From positions 124,001 to 188,000 of the forward strand of contig FXYJ02000005.1 in assembly GCA_900184925.1 (NCBI GenBank): a stretch of DNA of 64,000 nucleotides. Reading direction: 5' to 3'. The notes under the pieces are model-generated. The model did not search any database. It saw nothing but the letters and a program-made list of their open reading frames with translations, and had not been told where the DNA came from. The position numbers and the translations under genes are program-made. Of the stretch, positions 1 through 7,277 are shown in pieces. This DNA is from Ruminococcaceae bacterium HV4-5-B5C (lineage in GTDB: Bacteria; Bacillota; Clostridia; Oscillospirales; Acutalibacteraceae). Each line of letters begins with the position of its first letter. Position 1 is the first letter of the stretch.

Positions 1-435
1 GAGTGGCCTGAGAGACTAAGGCTATTTGTGTTGGTATCTTCATTCGCCGCGTCTGCAGTTCCTGCAACGGCTTTTACAAGGTAAAGATTAACGCTTGTCC
101 CATTGTTGCCACACGTCTTAAGGCGCGTCTGACGGCGAATCTCAAGACATCCAGCATTGCTTAGTTCATAGAGCGCTCGCCAAACGGTTGTCATACTAAT
201 GGAACAATCGTTGGACATTTCTTTTTTTGATGGCATGCATTGACCATCAACTCCTGCTCGAAACGACAGGTATGAATAAACCTTCACTGCGTTTGGGGAT
301 AGTCCTTCTACACCTGCACGCACACGAAGCGGAAATAGGCGGGGATGGTTTCCCTTATCAGCCTTTTTAGCATCAACTGCTTTGAGCGGAGTAACTCGAG
401 GCGAATCGGAGCTGATTCGTTGCTGTGGGTTTTCA
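1..435 (-). pseudogene. Helix-turn-helix replication/regulatory protein of a mobile element, fragment
   Basis: The minus strand is open from about 435 to the window edge. It encodes a winged-helix-like segment (LSPNAVKVYSYLSF, MPSKKEMSNDCSISMTTVWR, LEIRRQTRLK) of the kind found in helix-turn-helix proteins of conjugative elements and plasmids. The frame runs off the left edge, so its C-terminus is outside the window. At the 5' end a stop lies at 456-458 and I see no ATG, GTG or TTG with a ribosome site before the homologous part, so the gene looks truncated at its start too. The composition is AT-rich like the adjoining XRE gene. I infer that it belongs to the integrated element ending at 2262. 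Family assignment rests on motif resemblance only. Confidence 0.5.
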
Positions 436-946
436 ATTAGGATAGGGCAAAGTGATTAGCACTTTGCCCTTGTTGTCATAAAATTAAGTATTTGATTTTA
501 TAATAACTCTCCGACAGTTCGGACTGGTTCAGTCGGAGAGAAATATAAAAAGTGCTGGAATTATGCTGTTGTTTGTTATGGGTTTACACCTATGAAGATA
601 CCGATTACTACACTTTTATCTGCCATTACGGATATAATAAGGGTTGGACAAATGTACATATTTGTGGTCTAAACAGCCTATTCGGAAGTCACTCAATACA
701 ACTTGCCGGATTTATACCAATATTAGTCAGGTGCTTTCAGCAGTAAAAAAGAAAGGATCATTAAAGTCCAGCTTTGCAGAGGTAAAGCTGGACTTTACCT
801 TTATGTCTATAGTGTACAATTACACGTAAATTCGTCGAAAAATAGCATTTTTTGATATGTATAGTAATAATAAGTCCAACTCTATGATACATAGGTTGAA
901 TTCTCAACCTATATTTGGTATTATTGCGGTGGATTGGAGGATGAAA
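436..946. other. AT-rich stretch with three hairpins, no recognised gene
   Basis: Three inverted repeats are visible. Arms gggcaaagtg/cactttgccc lie at 445-469, ctctccgac/gtcggagag at 507-540, and a 13-bp perfect stem aaagtccagcttt/aaagctggacttt at 763-795. The last resembles a bidirectional terminator. A possible -10 (TATAAT) is at 499-504 without a well-spaced -35. Short overlapping open frames at 552-746 and 644-829 encode sequences I do not recognise and lack convincing ribosome sites. They may be decay products of one gene. Confidence 0.4.
763..795. terminator. Strong hairpin, probable bidirectional terminator
   Basis: A perfect 13-bp stem (aaagtccagcttt pairing with aaagctggacttt) around a 7-nt loop, preceded by A-rich and followed by T-containing sequence. 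It insulates the downstream XRE gene from whatever was transcribed upstream. Confidence 0.55.
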
Positions 947-1810
947 ATGGATATTACGAAGATTGGCCTTTTCATTTCACAGTTACGTAAACAAAAAGGA
1001 TACACGCAAAAAGACCTCGCTGAAAAGCTAATGGTTACTGATAAAGCTATATCACGTTGGGAAACAGGAAAAGGATTACCTGAGACCTCAATACTCAAAC
1101 ACCTAAGCGAGATACTTGGAGTTTCTGTCGGTGAGCTGTTGTCAGGAGAAAGAATTGATGATGAGCGGATGAAGGAGAAAAATGATGAAGTAATACTAGA
1201 TTCCCTGAAATACTCCAGACGAATGTTAAAAAATTTGATTAACATCGTTTTGATTATCATTGGGTGCGGCTTTGTTTTATTTCCCCTTTCTAGAGGTACA
1301 GGATACGGTTATTGTGTGTTAGGCGGCTTTTTCATATCTCTCGCAATTCTTCGGATGCTTTTTAATCGTCGGGAGATAAATATTAAGAATTCTTACAGAG
1401 CCATGTATAGTTTTATATTACTCAGCCAAGTGATGGCACTTATTTTTGAAATGTTTCCAGATGCATTGATGTTACCTTTCGCTTCAGGACCGAATCAATG
1501 GGTAACTAAAACATTTTCCTATTTCAGCCTTACACCATTTGGATATGCAGAGTTTTCTCCTATTCTCACTGGCGTTTTAACAATTATAATTATTGTCTTG
1601 AGTGCCATTAATCTAATTCAAGCCAGAAAAGCATTGAAGTTGCAAAACGCGGATTTTATCTGCGCCATTATAGCGTTTGTATTTTCGATCCTGCATCTGC
1701 TCAAATATGGAGCGGCTTATATGTCTTTCCCAAGTTATGCAATATCAGCATTAACACTTATTTCCGCTGTCTTACAGGCTGTGGCAAACCGCCGTATCGA
1801 AAGTAAATAG
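947..1810 (+). CDS. XRE-family HTH regulator with a membrane-spanning C-terminal half
   Basis: A 287-residue protein. Residues about 8-62 form an XRE/Cro helix-turn-helix (LRKQKGYTQKDLAEKLMV, DKAISRWETGKGLP). A charged linker follows, then about five hydrophobic segments such as NIVLIIIGCGFVLFPLS. Membrane-attached XRE proteins of this layout are common in Firmicutes, but their signals are mostly unknown. The start at 947 is chosen because TTGGAGG at 934-940 is correctly spaced. The in-frame ATG at 941 sits directly on the ribosome site, and the frame opens further upstream at 857 without one. The gene is AT-rich like the rest of the left-end island. It stands alone, convergent with nothing obvious, and is probably element cargo or a relic. 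Confidence 0.8.
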   Translation: MDITKIGLFISQLRKQKGYTQKDLAEKLMVTDKAISRWETGKGLPETSILKHLSEILGVSVGELLSGERIDDERMKEKNDEVILDSLKYSRRMLKNLINIVLIIIGCGFVLFPLSRGTGYGYCVLGGFFISLAILRMLFNRREINIKNSYRAMYSFILLSQVMALIFEMFPDALMLPFASGPNQWVTKTFSYFSLTPFGYAEFSPILTGVLTIIIIVLSAINLIQARKALKLQNADFICAIIAFVFSILHLLKYGAAYMSFPSYAISALTLISAVLQAVANRRIESK

Positions 1811-1931
1811 TTGCGTCGTATTCCCGCAATCCTAAACATTTGCCAATCATTTCAGTGCTGTCATAATTTTGATGCTGGCCGATATCTACGACTATTGAGT
1901 TGCAGCTAAGCATCCGAGTCGCAATCTTCAT
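1758..1931 (-). CDS. Possible 57-residue protein, unrecognised
   Basis: An open frame from ATG at 1931 to TAA at 1758, overlapping the 3' end of the XRE gene on the other strand. It encodes a 57-residue peptide containing CLGLREYDATIYFRYGG. The composition is protein-like, but the ribosome site is weak (only GGAAC upstream) and I recognise no family. It could equally be a remnant of a gene near the end of the integrated element. Confidence 0.22.
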   Translation of the reverse strand: MKIATRMLSCNSIVVDIGQHQNYDSTEMIGKCLGLREYDATIYFRYGGLPQPVRQRK

Positions 1932-2262
1932 TTCAGTACATCGTTCCGCAATTTGGCGACTATTTTATCTTTAATAAATATAGAAACAATGTACAGGTAA
2001 GTTTTACAGTCACTTTTTTTATTTGTGTTACTACAGATCCGTTGAATCCCCCTTGTTAGGATCATTCTTATTTGTGATTTATCAATTTTAAATCCTATGG
2101 GAGACAAAAAATAAAAAGTCTGTCGAAAGCAGCGATTCGTTTACAAAGCGAGTCACTGCCTTTTATTGTTGTAAGTTCAAGAAAATTCGGAGATCTTTGT
2201 TTATCTCTCGTTTTCGCAGTATTTTAAAGTCACTAATTTATTCTAAATTCACAATAAATTTC
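1932..2262. other. AT-rich terminal stretch of the integrated element, no gene seen
   Basis: Stop codons interrupt all frames and I see no tRNA, hairpin terminator or clear promoter. The stretch abuts the tRNA-Thr fragment at 2263 and is read as the right end of the inserted element. Confidence 0.35.
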
Positions 2263-2302
2263 TAATCAGCAGGTCGGGGTTCAAGTCCGTCTGCCAGCTC
2301 CA
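2263..2302 (+). other. 3' fragment of a tRNA-Thr gene, putative attachment-site repeat
   Basis: Forty nucleotides match the 3' part of a tRNA: the end of the anticodon arm (aatcagc), variable loop (aggtc), T-loop ttcaagt, the 3' acceptor strand tgccagc, then T and CCA. The 5' half of a tRNA is absent upstream. The acceptor sequence would pair with gctggca, typical of clostridial tRNA-Thr. The 5' side of the T-stem (cgggg) no longer pairs well with ccgtc, so the copy is slightly decayed or hybrid. Such 3' tRNA fragments mark the distal end of elements integrated by tyrosine recombinases. The intact tRNA-Thr would lie beyond the left edge of the window. Confidence 0.65.
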
Positions 2303-2338
2303 ATTGTTTCCAACAAAAGTGCATATAGATGTTTATCC

Positions 2339-2424
2339 GGAGGAGTTCCAGAGCGGTCAAATGGGGCAGACTGTAAATCTGTTGCTTTACGGCTTCGATG
2401 GTCCGAATCCATCCTCCTCCACCA
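2339..2424 (+). tRNA. tRNA-Tyr(GTA)
   Basis: A class II tRNA of 86 nt with encoded CCA. The acceptor ggaggag (2339-2345) pairs with ctcctcc (2414-2420), the discriminator is A, and the anticodon GTA sits in gactGTAaatct. A long variable arm is followed by the T-loop ttcgatggtccgaatcc region. It lies 36 nt after the tRNA-Thr fragment, consistent with a Thr-Tyr tRNA pair that was split by an insertion. Confidence 0.95.
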
Positions 2425-2978
2425 CAAAGAACAGGCCAAGTCCCAAAAACGGACAGGCCTGTTTTTTTCATGCTCAGCCGGAGGATGGATTCGGAAGGCC
2501 GATGAGGGAACGTGTCGGTGACACGTTCCCCGGCCGTGGGCTTTCCGCGCGGGCGTGATTTTGAGAACGGTAGCAAACGTACGGGAAGCCCGTCTTTTTT
2601 CTTAAAATATCCTCCTCCACCACAAAGAACAGGCCAAGTCCCAAAAACGGACAGGCCTGTTTTTTCATGCTCAGCCGGAGGATGGATTCGGAAGGCCGAT
2701 GAGGGAACGTGTCGGTGACACGTTCCCCGGCCGTGGGCTTTCCGCGCGGGCGTGATTTTGAGAACGGTAGCAAACGTACGGGAAGCCCGTCTTTTTTCTT
2801 AAAATATCCTCCTCCACCACAAAGAACAGGCCAAGTCCCAAAAACGGACAGGCCTGTTTTTTCATGCTCAGCCGGAGGATGGATTCGGAAGGCCGATGAG
2901 GGAACGTGTCGGTGACACGTTCCCCGGCCGTGGGCTTTCCGCGCGGGCGTGATTTTGAGAACGGTAGCAAACGTGCGG
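2411..2978 (+). repeat. Tandem 197-198 bp repeats, each beginning with the 3' end of tRNA-Tyr
   Basis: Three copies lie head to tail. The first runs 2411-2608 (198 bp, with one extra T in a T-run) and the second 2609-2805 (197 bp). The third starts at 2806 and diverges near 2975 after caaacgt. Every unit opens with atcctcctccacca, the last 14 nt of the tRNA-Tyr gene. It then carries a terminator-like hairpin (arms aacaggcc/ggcctgtt followed by a T-run), a perfect inverted repeat gaacgtgtc-ggt-gacacgttc, and a second short T-flanked hairpin (acggg/cccgt). Units 1 and 2 are almost identical. The unit length is not a multiple of three, so this is not a repeated peptide domain. Confidence 0.92.
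2430..2468 (+). terminator. Rho-independent terminator of tRNA-Tyr (first repeat copy)
   Basis: Arms aacaggcc (2430-2437) and ggcctgtt (2456-2463), followed by a run of Ts. It is repeated with the tandem unit near 2628 and 2825. Confidence 0.75.
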
Positions 2979-3052
2979 GGAAGGCTGCCTTTGTTTGCCG
3001 GGTGGGCTGTTATCTGCTTAATAGTATAAAAGGGATTGGCGGAAAAGCATTA

Positions 3053-3169
3053 TTAATCTTTGTAGAGGTTATCAAGAGCTACTTCATCTGCCCACCCGGC
3101 TACTCTACAGCAGCACCAGAGAAGAAATACGATTCCTGCAGACAGAATACATAAGAAAAGCATGATCAT
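3053..3169 (-). CDS. Small single-span membrane protein, 38 residues, unrecognised
   Basis: ATG at 3169 is preceded by a strong ribosome site (AGGAGGG, seven bases upstream). The 38-residue product starts MIMLFLCILSAGIVFLLW, continues with a triple cysteine (CCC) at the membrane edge, and ends in an acidic tail (ADEVALDNLYKD). This is the layout of a small membrane protein with a cytoplasmic tail. I do not recognise the family, and the small subunits of transporters such as KdpF are only superficially similar. No partner gene stands beside it. Confidence 0.45.
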   Translation of the reverse strand: MIMLFLCILSAGIVFLLWCCCRVAGWADEVALDNLYKD

Positions 3170-3324
3170 AAAAAATTCCCTCCTGCAAACCTGTCGGACA
3201 AAACGTCTGACGCATCTAATAAGAAGAATATGCGTTTCACTTACGGACATGCATGGATAGTGTTATCAGGGTTTACCGAGATAATCAGCAGAGTTTCAGA
3301 GATCTTTTATTATGGTCCGCTGCC

Positions 3325-3459
3325 TCAGGCGAGGGCATTCCAAACATAAATGGAAACAGAATCATCGGAAACGGTGTAATCCGTTCCTCTCACGAGTTCA
3401 GCACCGTCGTTTACGACGCTGCCGAGGGTATTTCCGCTGATCCCAAATAAGATTGTGGC
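3325..3459 (-). pseudogene. Remnant of an X2-type carbohydrate-associated domain
   Basis: A minus-strand frame without a start codon reads ...GISGNTLGSVVNDG, AELVRGTDYTVSDDSVSI, then a few residues and a stop at 3325. The pattern G-N-T-L...(L)xxGTDYTVSxDxVxI is the hallmark of X2-like (CBM_X2) immunoglobulin-fold modules of extracellular polysaccharidases and adhesins. Only about half a module is left, and stops lie on both sides. I infer that a larger secreted protein gene once stood here and was mostly deleted. Confidence 0.5.
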
Positions 3460-3533
3460 TTAACAGTAGTCTGCTTCTGACATCGTCGTTTTTTAATACC
3501 GTGTAAGGTGCAGAAAAAAACAGAGCAGTACAC
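3411..3533 (-). CDS. Possible 40-residue basic peptide
   Basis: GTG at 3533 follows a near-perfect ribosome site (AAGGAGGTGAT) with good spacing. The frame runs 40 codons through a Cys/Lys/Arg-rich sequence (LHGIKKRRCQKQTT) to TAA at 3411. It overlaps the X2 remnant in another frame, so it may be only a vestige of the disrupted 5' end of that gene. No family recognised. Confidence 0.25.
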   Translation of the reverse strand: MYCSVFFCTLHGIKKRRCQKQTTVKPQSYLGSAEIPSAAS

Positions 3534-3823
3534 GATAATCACCTCCTTAATTGACAAGCTGGTCTTCATCAAAAGATTAAGGATCTATCGTATTTCTGCC
3601 CTGCTATCATTTTGTTCTCCGGCAGATTGAGAGCCGGGCGGAACAAAACAGATAAGAGTGTTATTCAATTTCTATAAAAACAATTCGCACAGTTAAATTA
3701 TAATATTGAAATTACCATATGTCAACAGATATGCAAGATATTAACATTATAGAACTTTGAACGTCAGCTTCCCGGTACCCTTTTGCCGGCGAGACTATCG
3801 ACATTTAGAAACGAAGTCATCGA

Positions 3824-3975
3824 TCAGCTAAAATCCGTCACGGAACAATCGGCTGCGCCGCATGAAGCTGCGTCGCCGATTCCGATGGTGTCATTTTTCC
3901 GCTTTTCCCGCCAGAATGCCTGCTTCGGCATCTTCCACGATTACACATTCCTGTGGCGGAACACCGGTAATCAGT
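3824..3975 (-). pseudogene. C-terminal remnant of beta-phosphoglucomutase-type HAD hydrolase, frameshifted
   Basis: Reading minus, ITGVPPQECVIVEDAEAGI and LAGKAE match the late HAD motif of beta-phosphoglucomutases (P-x-x-C-x-x-x-E-D-A-x-A-G-I). The similarity then continues in a different frame with NDTIGIGDAASCGAADC and SVTDFS before a stop at 3824. A single frameshift near 3894 separates the two parts. The catalytic N-terminus and cap domain are absent: the fragment starts where the esterase gene ends. The family acts on beta-glucose-1-phosphate from disaccharide phosphorolysis. The fragment is non-functional. Confidence 0.6.
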
Positions 3976-5518
3976 AAAGGACCGTTCCCTCAAAAGGCAG
4001 CTTGGAAGCCACTTTGTGATGGAGATCAATCAGTTCGTTATCAAAGTTATGCTTGACGGCACACGTTCTGTCAAAGACCATAGTTGCTTCGTCTCTGGGC
4101 TGACACGCAGGCCACTCGGGAAGCTCTGCACCATTTGGATTGCCTGATTTTGCAAAATGAATCCATGCCCCAAAGATCTGCTCTTCCAGCCTGTCCGAAA
4201 TTCCCGGCACATTGCAGATCGGGACCTTTTCCGTGTTATGAAACACAAACGGAAGTTCGGAGCAGTGCCACGCCGCTTTTCCGTCATCATAGGGGAATTC
4301 AAACGCAAACAGATACGAATAGGTCGGTGCCTGATTGTATGCGGCTTTCTTCGCAATAAAATCTTTCGTAGGAGCACGGAACAGCGAATCCAGATCCAAG
4401 AGATCCGTCAGGTGTTTCTCCGGGTAAGCCTCTTGGAAGAGCTGCATCAACTGATCTGCATTGTCGCCGTATTTTTTAACAATCATTGCTTCCGTTTCAC
4501 TCTGAGAAAGCTGGTGTTTATTCGGGATACCCGGCCCAAAGGCGAATTCGCCCAGCACAGTACCGATCATAACCGGTATTGTTTTCGCGTGTTCGGTGAA
4601 GCCTACCTCACACGGATCACCAAGGTAAAAGTCATTCTGCATCGGAGCACAGCCAATATAAGCGCCCTGTTTAGCAATGCTTGGAGCAACCTTTTTATAG
4701 GCTTCGGCCAGAACGGCATAAGGTACGGTTACTAATTTTTCCGCGTCGTTCTTTTCGAAACCGAGTTCTTCCAACATGGCGCTGACGATTAGGGTTCCGT
4801 TGCCTTTTGCACCGTTCAGAAAACCGGAAAGCACTCCGCTTTCAATGATGCCCTTCTGGAACAGGCCGTCCGCACTGGGAGTCTGCATCAGAGACCAGAT
4901 CTTCATGCCGCCGCCCGACTGGCCGAACAGCGTGACATTTTCCGGATCTCCGCCGAAGTTCGCAATGTTTTCATGAATCCATTTTAATGCTGCAACAAGA
5001 TCGGCATTTCCGGCATTTGCAGAGTTCTTGAACTGTTCCCCAAACGGCGAAAGATCCAGATAGCCGAGAATGTTGAGCCGATGGTTAAGCGATACGACAA
5101 CCACGTCGCCGTATTTGCTCATGTTTTCTCCATCGTAGGCTACCTGCTCGATTGATGAGCCTGCGGTAAAGCCGCCGCCGTGAAGCCATACCATAACGGG
5201 CTTTTTGGAGGATGAATCAATGCTCTGCGTCCAGACATTCAGATACTGGCAGTTTTCATGACTCAGCCAGTAGCGGTGCGGAACCATGACTTCACCCATC
5301 GGGACGGGATCCGCAAGAATCGGACAAATATAACCATAAGACATCGCGTCTTTCACGCCGTCCCAGGGTTCGACTTCCGTCGGCATCTGGAATCGCTTTG
5401 CATCGGCGTATTTGATTCCGTGAAATGTGTAAGTTCCGTCAACGGCGTATCCACGCAGCTTGCCGGCTTTTGTTTGAACGACGGGTTCTGTCGGGGTACA
5501 GACGAATTTTCTTGACAT
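3971..5518 (-). CDS. Type B carboxylesterase/lipase family alpha/beta hydrolase
   Basis: A protein of about 515 residues with the carboxylesterase type B fold. Visible are the early GKLRGY strand, NCQYLNVWTQS, the oxyanion-hole motif VMVWLHGGGFTAGSS, NHRLNILGYL, and the nucleophile elbow FGQSGGG with Ser at about residue 201. The usual elbow is GESAGG, so the Glu and Ala positions are substituted. C-terminal ...WHCSELPFVFHN fits the catalytic-His region. No signal peptide is seen, so it is cytoplasmic, and the substrate is unknown (a small ester or acylated sugar). Two ATGs are possible: 5527 is only two bases from AGGAG, while 5518 has about 11-nt spacing, so 5518 is preferred. A promoter at 5781-5809 gives a leader of about 250 nt. 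Confidence 0.88.
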   Translation of the reverse strand: MSRKFVCTPTEPVVQTKAGKLRGYAVDGTYTFHGIKYADAKRFQMPTEVEPWDGVKDAMSYGYICPILADPVPMGEVMVPHRYWLSHENCQYLNVWTQSIDSSSKKPVMVWLHGGGFTAGSSIEQVAYDGENMSKYGDVVVVSLNHRLNILGYLDLSPFGEQFKNSANAGNADLVAALKWIHENIANFGGDPENVTLFGQSGGGMKIWSLMQTPSADGLFQKGIIESGVLSGFLNGAKGNGTLIVSAMLEELGFEKNDAEKLVTVPYAVLAEAYKKVAPSIAKQGAYIGCAPMQNDFYLGDPCEVGFTEHAKTIPVMIGTVLGEFAFGPGIPNKHQLSQSETEAMIVKKYGDNADQLMQLFQEAYPEKHLTDLLDLDSLFRAPTKDFIAKKAAYNQAPTYSYLFAFEFPYDDGKAAWHCSELPFVFHNTEKVPICNVPGISDRLEEQIFGAWIHFAKSGNPNGAELPEWPACQPRDEATMVFDRTCAVKHNFDNELIDLHHKVASKLPFEGTVLY

Positions 5519-5780
5519 GACTTTCATCTCTCCTAACTGTTTCCTTTATTCCAGATCAGCACAGTCTTATTTTGCGGCGACAGTTTGATTGTTACAGAAC
5601 AGGCAATGCCATTCTGCACAATACGCTTCACACAAACGGGCTTTCCGGGGTCTTCCTTTAGGCTTAACAGGGAAGGGGCACAGGAGGACTGTACTGTTAA
5701 TTGGCACAAAAACTGCAATGATCAGGGAAAGCATATTGACGAATTGCACATACAACGTTATACTTGACAGCTATGCATAT

Positions 5781-5809
5781 AGCATAGGCATAGTACGGCA
5801 ATTTGTCAA
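5781..5809 (-). promoter_or_regulatory. Sigma-A-type promoter for the esterase gene
   Basis: On the minus strand a consensus TTGACA (5809-5804) is followed after 17 bp by TATGCT (5786-5781). Confidence 0.65.
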
Positions 5810-6080
5810 TCCGATTTCAGAATATTAAGAAATACTTGTTCCTTACATTATATCAAAGCGACGCAGCCACAAAGGATATCGTCGTACTGAAGGAAGCCTT
5901 TCCGTTACTCGCAGGCCCATATTGATCCGAAAAATGTGCCGTTTCGTAAGATCTTATGCTCCTGCAATTTTACGAAAAAGCATAATTGTTGAAAATTGCT
6001 GAATTATGGCTAAATATTTGAAAAAATGCAGAATCTTTTAAACATCAAAAGATCTTCCCCCGTAATCTAAATATCAAATG

Positions 6081-6108
6081 TTGTAATAATTGGGTTTACA
6101 AATATAAT
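6081..6108 (+). promoter_or_regulatory. Promoter of the mglBAC-like operon
   Basis: TTGTAA (6081-6086), 16-bp spacer, TATAAT (6103-6108). Immediately downstream, aactg...cagtt forms a small dyad that could be an operator or a 5'-UTR hairpin. Confidence 0.55.
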
Positions 6109-6157
6109 AATTTGTGCAAACTGTTATAAGCAGTTCAACTTAAGGAGGAAAAAGTTT

Positions 6158-7252
6158 ATGAAGAAAAGGTTAGTCAGTATTCTTCTGAGTGCGTCGTTAA
6201 TCGCAACCGCATTCACGGGATGCAGCGGCGGCTCCGACGCAAGTTCCACAGCGGCCTCCGGTACCGCAAGCAAAGCTTCGACCGGAACGAAGATTCTGGG
6301 CGCGGGCATTTACTCGGCTTCCGACAATTTCAACTCCTATCTCGGCAAGGCAATCACCAACGCCAGCAAGGGAATTTTCCAGACCAATATTGAAGACGGC
6401 CAGAACGACCAGTCGACCCAGAACAACCAGGTTGACACTATGCTGGCCAAAGGCGCTTCGGCCATCGCACTCTCCGTCGTGGATGTCACGGCTGCGCCGA
6501 CGCTGATTCAGAAATGCAAAGATGCAGGCAATGTTCCGATTATTTTCTTTAACAAGGAAATTACGGACAAGTCCGTCCTTGCTTCCTACGACAAAGTCTA
6601 CCAGGTCACATCAACGGGCGGTGACTACGGCGCAAACATTGAAGCGCAGGAAATCGTGGACTACTGGAAAGCCAACCCGAGCATGGACAAAAACCATGAC
6701 GGCAAGCTCCAGATTATCGACCTGATGGGCGACCCGGGCCACACGGCGACAAAGCCGAGAGCAGACGCCTGGAAAGACACTCTCACAAAGGCCGGCGTGA
6801 AGTATGAGCTGCTCGCAGAAGACACCGGCATGTGGGTGACTGCGACGGCGAAAGACAAGATGGACGCATGGATTTCAAAGTATGGCGACAGTGTGGAATG
6901 CATTGTCTGCGCAAACGACGCCATGGCGCTCGGCGCACTCAGCTCGGTTGAAGCGGCCGGATTCAATGCGCAGGGAACAAAGTCGAGCAAATATGTTCCG
7001 ATTTTCGGCATTGATGCTCTTCCGGAGATTCTGAGCAAAATCCAGAGCGGCGAAATCGCGGGCTCTGTTCTTCAGGACTCCAAAACACAGGGCCAGGTCA
7101 TTGCGAAGATGGCCGAGAACCTCGTGAACGGCAAAAACGCTACCGATGGCCTGAATTATACGCTGGAAGCGGGCGCAAAAGCAATCCGCGTTCCTTATAA
7201 GGCGGTTACACTCAAGAATCTCGATGAAGCGAAAGCTGCTTACACGGGCTGA
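6158..7252 (+). CDS. mglB: Galactose/methyl-galactoside-type ABC importer, substrate-binding lipoprotein
   Basis: A 364-residue periplasmic-binding-protein type 1 (CUT2) solute-binding lipoprotein. A Lys-rich N-terminus and hydrophobic stretch lead to a lipobox with the lipidated Cys at residue 22 (TAFTGC), followed by a Ser/Gly/Ala-rich linker. The mature part shows the fold landmarks GAGIYSASDNFNSYLGKAI, KGASAIALSVVD, VPIIFFNKE, LMGDPGHTATKPR and CANDAMALGAL, which resemble MglB-type glucose/galactose binders. It is first in a cluster with the ATPase and permease genes. A 12-bp hairpin after its stop codon fits higher expression of the binding protein. The ligand may be a hexose or small galactoside, since intracellular beta-glycosidases follow. 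Confidence 0.9.
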   Translation: MKKRLVSILLSASLIATAFTGCSGGSDASSTAASGTASKASTGTKILGAGIYSASDNFNSYLGKAITNASKGIFQTNIEDGQNDQSTQNNQVDTMLAKGASAIALSVVDVTAAPTLIQKCKDAGNVPIIFFNKEITDKSVLASYDKVYQVTSTGGDYGANIEAQEIVDYWKANPSMDKNHDGKLQIIDLMGDPGHTATKPRADAWKDTLTKAGVKYELLAEDTGMWVTATAKDKMDAWISKYGDSVECIVCANDAMALGALSSVEAAGFNAQGTKSSKYVPIFGIDALPEILSKIQSGEIAGSVLQDSKTQGQVIAKMAENLVNGKNATDGLNYTLEAGAKAIRVPYKAVTLKNLDEAKAAYTG

Positions 7253-7277
7253 CAGGAACTTCCCGAATGGACCGGAA

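Larger units (their letters stand above)
3170..3823. other. Gene debris region
   Basis: Apart from the two minus-strand remnants and the small frame listed separately, I see no gene here. An AT-rich segment at 3655-3760 and stop codons in all frames suggest decayed sequence between the tRNA repeats and the esterase. Confidence 0.4.
5519..6157. other. Divergent intergenic region between esterase and mglB-like gene
   Basis: It holds a minus-strand promoter (5781-5809) and a plus-strand promoter (6081-6108). A minus-strand frame at 5533-5718 ends with IKLSPQNKTVLIWNKGNS, which looks protein-like, but I find no ribosome site and no family. It lies inside the long esterase leader. The segment around 5990-6060 is very AT-rich. 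Confidence 0.4.

Noticed and set aside
552..829. Two overlapping frames of about 60 codons before the first hairpin
   Set aside because: No family, weak starts, mutual overlap; at most a decayed gene.
2474..2970. Repeated open frames of 60-100 codons on both strands across the tRNA-Tyr tandem repeats
   Set aside because: They recur only because the DNA unit is repeated; 197 bp is not a multiple of three, none has a convincing ribosome site, and they read through terminator hairpins.
3253..3450. Plus-strand 65-codon frame opposite the X2 remnant
   Set aside because: No ribosome site and it is antisense to a recognisable domain fragment.
5791..5925. Plus-strand protein-like string ending KDIVVLKEAFPLLAGPY
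   Set aside because: No start codon, no ribosome site, no family recognised, and it lies in a divergent promoter region; it could be chance.
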